Below are positions 16,487 through 20,215 of a DNA stretch of 20,215 nucleotides, piece after piece. The position numbers and the translations under genes are program-made. A model generated the notes under the pieces. That model searched no databases and was not told where the DNA came from. It worked only from the letters and a program-made list of their open reading frames with translations. How positions within the stretch are numbered: position 1 is the first letter of the stretch; every line of letters begins with the position of its first letter. The DNA is from Kiloniellaceae bacterium (GTDB lineage: Bacteria > Pseudomonadota > Alphaproteobacteria > Kiloniellales > Kiloniellaceae): assembly GCA_021776195.1 (NCBI GenBank), contig JAJFGK010000095.1, positions 1 to 20,215 on the forward strand. Reading direction: 5' to 3'.

Positions 16487-16529
16487 CGAAGCGCCGCCAA
16501 ATCCCGTCCAGCCAGTCGAGGGCGCGCGC

Positions 16530-16566
16530 TCTGCCAGGCTCTGACTTCACGCCATTCCCTGGCAGA
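16530..16566 (-). promoter_or_regulatory. Inverted repeat in the amidase-DppF spacer
   Basis: TCTGCCAGG (16530-16538) and CCTGGCAGA (16558-16566) are perfect 9-bp arms around a 19-base loop, in the 112-base spacer between the amidase stop (16599) and the DppF start. No T-run follows on the minus strand. It could be an intercistronic message-processing hairpin, or an operator for an internal promoter that starts a separate transporter transcript. The rest of the spacer shows nothing recognisable. Confidence 0.45.
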
Positions 16567-16598
16567 TTGCAAATACCACGCCTGGCCGCCAGAGAATT

Positions 16599-18053
16599 TC
16601 ATGACGCCGCGCCCGCGTTCCACAGGCTGATCGGCGGGTGCCGGTCGGCCCAAGGCAGGGCGGCTTCGAGTTGCGCCGATAGACGCAGCAACAGCGATTC
16701 GCCACCAAAACCGGCGCCCAGCATGACCCCGATCGGCAAGCCCTCCCCGCTCATGTGGAGCGGCAGGCTGATCGCCGGCTGGCCCGAGGCGTTGTAGATC
16801 GAGTTGAGCGGGTTGAAGGTCCAGAGCCGCTCGAAGAACAGCGGCACGTCGTCCACGTCGGCATAGAGATGGCCGAGCCGCGGCGGCGGTGTCGCCATGG
16901 TCGGCGTCAGCCAGACGTCGTAGTCGGCGAAGAAGCGGGCGAAGTCGCGGGTCGCCCGGTTTAAACCCGCAAGCGCGCGCTCCAGATCGACGGCCGACAG
17001 CGTCCTGCCGCGTTCCAGAAGCCAGAGATTGTTGCGCTCCAGGTTGTCGGGCGAGGGCGTCTGGCCGGTGGCCGCGGCGTGGTCCTCGATGGCATGGGCG
17101 GTGGCCGCTGCAAAGATCGTCATGAAGACCTCGCCCAGGCCCTCGGTGTCGTAGTCGGGCTCGGCGACCTCGACACTGTGACCCAGCGCCTCGAGCTGCT
17201 TGGCCGTCTTTTCGACTGCCGCGGTCGCTTCCGGGCTGAAGCGCGCCGAACGCGTTCCGGTGACCGCCGCCCCGATGCGCAAGGACTCGACCGGGGCGCC
17301 GACCTCGGCCAGGAAGGGCCGCGCCGGCGGCGGTGTCTGATGAGGGTCGCCGACAGCGGGCCCCGCCGTACAGTCCAACAACGCGGCGCAATCGCGGACG
17401 CTGCGGGTCACCACATGCTCGCTCACCAGACCGTTCCAGAGCTCGCCTGCGTCGGGACCGAGCGGGTTGCGTCCCCGGGTCGGCTTCAGTCCGACCAGTC
17501 CGCAGCAGGAGGCCGGCCCCCGGATCGAACCGCCGGCGTCGTTGGCATGGGCCATGGGCACGATACCGGCGGCCACCGCCGCCGCCGAACCCCCACTGGA
17601 GCCGCCGGGCGTGTGGTCCGGGCTCCAAGGATTGTGGGTCGCACCCCCGGCCACGGGCTCGGTCGAGCCGCTGGAACCCAATTCGGGCGTGTTGGTCTTG
17701 CCGATGACGATCAGCCCGGCGCCTTTCCAGCGGCGCAGGATCTCGCTGTCGAAATCCCGGGTCCAGCCGGCGAAAAAGCGGCTGCCGCAGTTGGTCGGCA
17801 GGCCGGCGTAAGAGACCACCAGATCCTTCAACAGAAAGGGCACGCCAGTAAAAGGCCCCTCGGGCAGCGCGCCTTGGGCTGCGGCCCGCGCCTGTTCCTC
17901 CAGCACCAGGATCACAGCGTTGAGACGGGGATTGAGCGCCTCGACCGCCGCCAGCGCACTTTCGACCAGTTCCAGCGGCGAGACCGCTTTGCGGCGCACC
18001 AGCTCTGCCAGCCCCATTGCGTCATGATTGGCGTAGTCGTCGAAGCCGGACAT
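16599..18053 (-). CDS. Amidase signature family hydrolase
   Basis: A 484-residue cytoplasmic Ser-cisSer-Lys amidase. Counting from the chosen start, the general-base Lys is in GVPFLLKDL (Lys76). The Gly/Ser-rich loop is [17 protein letters not shown], with cis-Ser152. The nucleophile is Ser176 in [12 protein letters not shown], 24 residues later as in FAAH and malonamidase. The C-terminal substrate-side region includes [12 protein letters not shown] and [20 protein letters not shown], which are normal for the family. It hydrolyses an amide to an acid and ammonia or an amine; length and motifs do not separate acylamidase, peptide amidase or N-acyl-amine hydrolase. The start is the ATG at 18053, where GAGGGAGGG sits six bases upstream; a TTG at 18080 would add nine residues. 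Flanked on both sides by Dpp-type transporter genes in the same direction, so it probably acts on an imported amide or peptide-like compound. Confidence 0.93.
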   Translation of the reverse strand: MSGFDDYANHDAMGLAELVRRKAVSPLELVESALAAVEALNPRLNAVILVLEEQARAAAQGALPEGPFTGVPFLLKDLVVSYAGLPTNCGSRFFAGWTRDFDSEILRRWKGAGLIVIGKTNTPELGSSGSTEPVAGGATHNPWSPDHTPGGSSGGSAAAVAAGIVPMAHANDAGGSIRGPASCCGLVGLKPTRGRNPLGPDAGELWNGLVSEHVVTRSVRDCAALLDCTAGPAVGDPHQTPPPARPFLAEVGAPVESLRIGAAVTGTRSARFSPEATAAVEKTAKQLEALGHSVEVAEPDYDTEGLGEVFMTIFAAATAHAIEDHAAATGQTPSPDNLERNNLWLLERGRTLSAVDLERALAGLNRATRDFARFFADYDVWLTPTMATPPPRLGHLYADVDDVPLFFERLWTFNPLNSIYNASGQPAISLPLHMSGEGLPIGVMLGAGFGGESLLLRLSAQLEAALPWADRHPPISLWNAGAAS

Positions 18054-18059
18054 CGCATA

Positions 18060-18068
18060 CCCTCCCTC
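18060..18068 (-). promoter_or_regulatory. Shine-Dalgarno sequence deciding the amidase start
   Basis: GAGGGAGGG on the minus strand ends six bases before the ATG at 18053. It lies within the codons that a TTG start at 18080 would use, so the shorter protein is preferred. Confidence 0.75.
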
Positions 18069-18076
18069 GGAACGGT

Positions 18077-19057
18077 TCAATCGTACAGGTGGCAGGCCAC
18101 CTCTTGGCCTTGGCCACGTTCGCGCAGCGGCGGCGCCTGCCCGCTGCAGACCGCCATGCGTTGGGGACAGCGGGTGTGGAAGCGACAGCCGGACGGCGGA
18201 TCGATCGGGCTCGGCACGTCGCCCTCCAGGCTGCCCAGGTCGCTGTAGCGCCGGGCCGCGGGATCCGGTGTCGGGATCGCCTTGAGCAGCGCCTGGGTGT
18301 AGGGGTGCTGGGGCGCGCGGTAGAGCCGGTCGCTGCCGGCGAGTTCGACAATCTCGCCCAGGTACATGACCGCGATGCTGTCGCAGACCCGCTTGATGAC
18401 GCTGAGATCATGGGAGATGAACAGATAGGTCAGCTCGAAGTCCTGCTGAAGCTGCAACAGCAGTTTTAGGATCTGAGCCCGGATCGAGACGTCGAGGGCG
18501 GAGACCGGCTCGTCGAAGACCACCAATTTGGGCCGTAGAATCAGCGCCCGGGCGATAGCCACCCGCTGGCACTGTCCGCCGCTGAACTCATGGGGATAGC
18601 GCTCGAAGTCGTCGCTCTTGAGGCCGACGACCTCGAGCAGCGCGCGCGCCCGGTCGTGCTGCTCCCGGCGGTTGCCGATGCCGTGGAAGCGCAGCGGCTC
18701 GGCGATGTTGACCCCGACCGACATACGCGGATTGAGCGACGACAGGGGATCCTGAAACACCAACTGCATTTCCCGCCGCAGGCGCTGCAAAGCCTCGGGC
18801 GCGGCACCCAGCACATCGGTGCCGTCGAGGGTGACGCTGCCCGCCGTCGGTTCGATCAGGCGCAAAATCAGCCGGGCGGTGGTCGACTTTCCACAGCCGC
18901 TCTCGCCGACCAGGCCGAGGGTCTGGCCGCGCGCCACGTCGAACCCGATCCCATCCACCGCCCTGAGCAGTTGGCCGCCGCGCCGCAGCGCAAGCGACGA
19001 CCGCTCGACCTGGAAGTGTTTGGTCAGGCCGCGAACCTGAAGCAGCGGCGCCGTCAT
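18077..19057 (-). CDS. Second DppF/OppF-like ABC transporter ATPase
   Basis: A 326-residue ATPase starting [20 protein letters not shown]. It has Walker A GESGCGKST, Q-loop VFQDPLSSLNPRMSV, Walker B LVVFDEPVSALDVSIRAQIL, H-loop ISHDLSVIKRV, and the C-terminal APQHPYTQALLKAIPTPDP plus a Cys-rich tail (GCRFHTRCPQRMAVC). The signature reads FSGGQCQRVAIARAL: a Cys replaces the Arg normally found in SGGQRQR. The start overlaps the stop of the second DppD gene as ATGA; the frame is open further upstream but only as a shadow of that gene. This is clearly distinct from the DppF at 15395-16486, so the region holds two separate Dpp-type systems. Its permease and binding-protein partners lie mostly beyond the right edge. 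Confidence 0.94.
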   Translation of the reverse strand: MTAPLLQVRGLTKHFQVERSSLALRRGGQLLRAVDGIGFDVARGQTLGLVGESGCGKSTTARLILRLIEPTAGSVTLDGTDVLGAAPEALQRLRREMQLVFQDPLSSLNPRMSVGVNIAEPLRFHGIGNRREQHDRARALLEVVGLKSDDFERYPHEFSGGQCQRVAIARALILRPKLVVFDEPVSALDVSIRAQILKLLLQLQQDFELTYLFISHDLSVIKRVCDSIAVMYLGEIVELAGSDRLYRAPQHPYTQALLKAIPTPDPAARRYSDLGSLEGDVPSPIDPPSGCRFHTRCPQRMAVCSGQAPPLRERGQGQEVACHLYD

Positions 19058-20070
19058 GACCCCGCCTCCTCGACACCGGTCGCAACGGCAGCCAACTCCG
19101 GGTCGCTCACCAGATGACAGGCGACCTGATGACCGCCGACCTCGCCGCGCAGGTCCGGGAACTGCCCGCGGCAGACATCGGTCGCGGCCGGGCAGCGTGC
19201 CGCGAAGCTGCAGCCGGGGGGCAGGCGCGACAGGTCCGGCGGCATGCCGGGAATGGGCTCGAGCGGGGCGTCGCGGGCGTCTTCCAGGCGGATCAGGGAC
19301 TCGAGCAAACCGCGGGTGTAGGGGTGACGGGGCCGCGCGAAGAGCGTCTCGACATCGGCGTATTCGACCATCCGGCCGGCGTACATCACCATCACATAGT
19401 CGGCCATGGCCGCGACCACGCCGAGGTCGTGGGTGACCAGGATCATGGCGCTGTCGAGCTCGCGTTGGATTTCCTTCAGCAGCCTCAAAATTTGCGCCTG
19501 GATGGTCACGTCCAGCGCGGTGGTGGGCTCGTCGGCGATCAGGATGTCGGGCCGGCAGGCGATCGCCGAGGCGATCAGCACCCGTTGTCGCATGCCGCCG
19601 CTGAACTGGTGCGGGTAGTCGCCGTAGCGCGCCTCGGGATCGGGGATGCCGACCCGGGCCAGCAGCTTGAGGCTGCGCGCGCGCGCCTCGGCCTTGTCGA
19701 TTGTCTGATGGATCAGCATGCCCTCGGCGATCTGATCGCCGATCCGAAAGGCCGGATTGAGCGAGGCCATGGGGTCCTGGAAGACCATCCCGATCCGGTC
19801 GCCGCGGATCTTTTCCATCTGCGCTTCGTCGAGCGCCCGGAGGTCGCTGCCGCGGTACATAATCCGCCCGGCGACCACACGGCCCGGCGGCTCGACGAGG
19901 CCCATGATCGAGAGCGAGGAGACCGTCTTGCCGGAGCCCGACTCGCCGACAATGCAGAGCGTCTTGCCGGCTTCGAGCTGGAATGACAGGCCGTCGACCG
20001 CCTTGATCACGCCCTGCCGGGTGGTGAAGTGGGTGCGCAGACCCTCGACCTTGAGAATGGTCTCGGCCAT
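19054..20070 (-). CDS. Second DppD/OppD-like ABC transporter ATPase
   Basis: A 338-residue ATPase starting [20 protein letters not shown]. It shows Walker [10 protein letters not shown]-loop [15 protein letters not shown], signature [16 protein letters not shown], Walker [19 protein letters not shown] and H-loop [11 protein letters not shown], the DppD/OppD pattern. The C-terminal [20 protein letters not shown], then [20 protein letters not shown] and further Cys residues form the oligopeptide-transporter tail. It follows the partial permease gene by five bases and overlaps the second DppF gene by four, so the three are one operon reading into the amidase gene. The substrate is unknown. Confidence 0.95.
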   Translation of the reverse strand: MAETILKVEGLRTHFTTRQGVIKAVDGLSFQLEAGKTLCIVGESGSGKTVSSLSIMGLVEPPGRVVAGRIMYRGSDLRALDEAQMEKIRGDRIGMVFQDPMASLNPAFRIGDQIAEGMLIHQTIDKAEARARSLKLLARVGIPDPEARYGDYPHQFSGGMRQRVLIASAIACRPDILIADEPTTALDVTIQAQILRLLKEIQRELDSAMILVTHDLGVVAAMADYVMVMYAGRMVEYADVETLFARPRHPYTRGLLESLIRLEDARDAPLEPIPGMPPDLSRLPPGCSFAARCPAATDVCRGQFPDLRGEVGGHQVACHLVSDPELAAVATGVEEAGS

Positions 20071-20075
20071 GGCCC

Positions 20076-20215
20076 TCAGCGCCGGATCGCTTTGGGGTCG
20101 AGGGCATCGCGCAGCCCGTCGCCGATGAAGTTGAAAGCCAGCGACACGGTCACGATCAAGAGCCCAGGGAAGAGCGTGACATGGGGCGCCTTGCGCAGCA
20201 CCACGCGGCCCTCGG
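20076..20215 (-). CDS. C-terminus of a second DppC-like ABC permease (N-terminus beyond window)
   Basis: The frame enters from the right edge and ends in TGA at 20078-20076, giving 45 complete codons before the stop. The visible product includes [19 protein letters not shown] and [18 protein letters not shown]. This matches the last membrane segment and the [10 protein letters not shown] terminus of DppC/OppC permeases. It is spaced five bases from the second DppD gene. The terminus differs from that of the first DppC (NFLGDALRDIMDVREF), confirming a separate system. Confidence 0.9.
   Translation of the reverse strand, partial: EGRVVLRKAPHVTLFPGLLIVTVSLAFNFIGDGLRDALDPKAIRR

Noticed and set aside
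19058..20107. N-terminal extension of the second DppF frame to 676 residues
   Set aside because: It overlaps the second DppD gene in another frame, and the ATG at 19057 with ATGA overlap starts a normal DppF.

Overview
The window is GC-rich, densely packed bacterial DNA. Tat-exported solute-binding proteins, Pot- and Dpp-type ABC importers, a glutamine-synthetase-like ligase and a BKACE-family enzyme in tight ATGA/TGATG-overlapping operons suggest an alphaproteobacterium, possibly of the Rhodospirillales type. That placement is inference from gene content and base composition; no rRNA or marker gene is present. Nothing points to a phage, plasmid or insertion sequence, and there are no tRNAs, rRNAs or CRISPR arrays.

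Layout, left to right. (1) Positions 1-4686, minus strand: a spermidine/putrescine-type (Pot) importer operon, read as binding protein, permease B, permease C, ATPase, then a PhyH-type Fe(II)/2-oxoglutarate dioxygenase cut by the left edge. (2) 4687-4888: divergent control region. (3) 4889-6673, plus strand: a glutamine-synthetase-like glutamate-amine ligase and a small cupin. (4) 6681-9532, minus strand: a copper/topaquinone amine oxidase followed by an EamA (DMT) transporter. (5) 9533-9733: second divergent control region, with paired 20-bp-period direct repeats. (6) 9734-11614, plus strand: a BKACE (DUF849) beta-keto acid cleavage enzyme and a DppD-type ATPase. (7) 11611-20215, minus strand: a long collinear array, read from the right edge as DppC (partial), DppD, DppF, amidase, DppF, Tat-type peptide-binding protein, DppB, DppC. 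This is one nearly complete Dpp-like importer whose DppD-type ATPase is probably the plus-strand gene of region 6, plus the end of a second importer.

Reading as a whole: this is an uptake-and-degradation region for nitrogen compounds. Three importers bring in amines, peptides or amides. A ligase can capture an amine as a gamma-glutamyl amide, a quinoprotein oxidase can deaminate primary amines, an amidase can release ammonia or an amine, and the BKACE enzyme can cleave a beta-keto acid with acetyl-CoA. The usual partners of the Puu pathway (PuuB, PuuC, PuuD) and an aldehyde dehydrogenase are absent from the window, as is any recognisable transcription factor. The combination may therefore be an undescribed amine/amide catabolic route, but the substrate cannot be read from sequence alone. 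Non-coding signals of interest are GC-rich hairpins placed in the binding-protein/permease spacers of both importers, and a tandem imperfect 30-bp hairpin repeat directly upstream of the peptide-binding protein gene.
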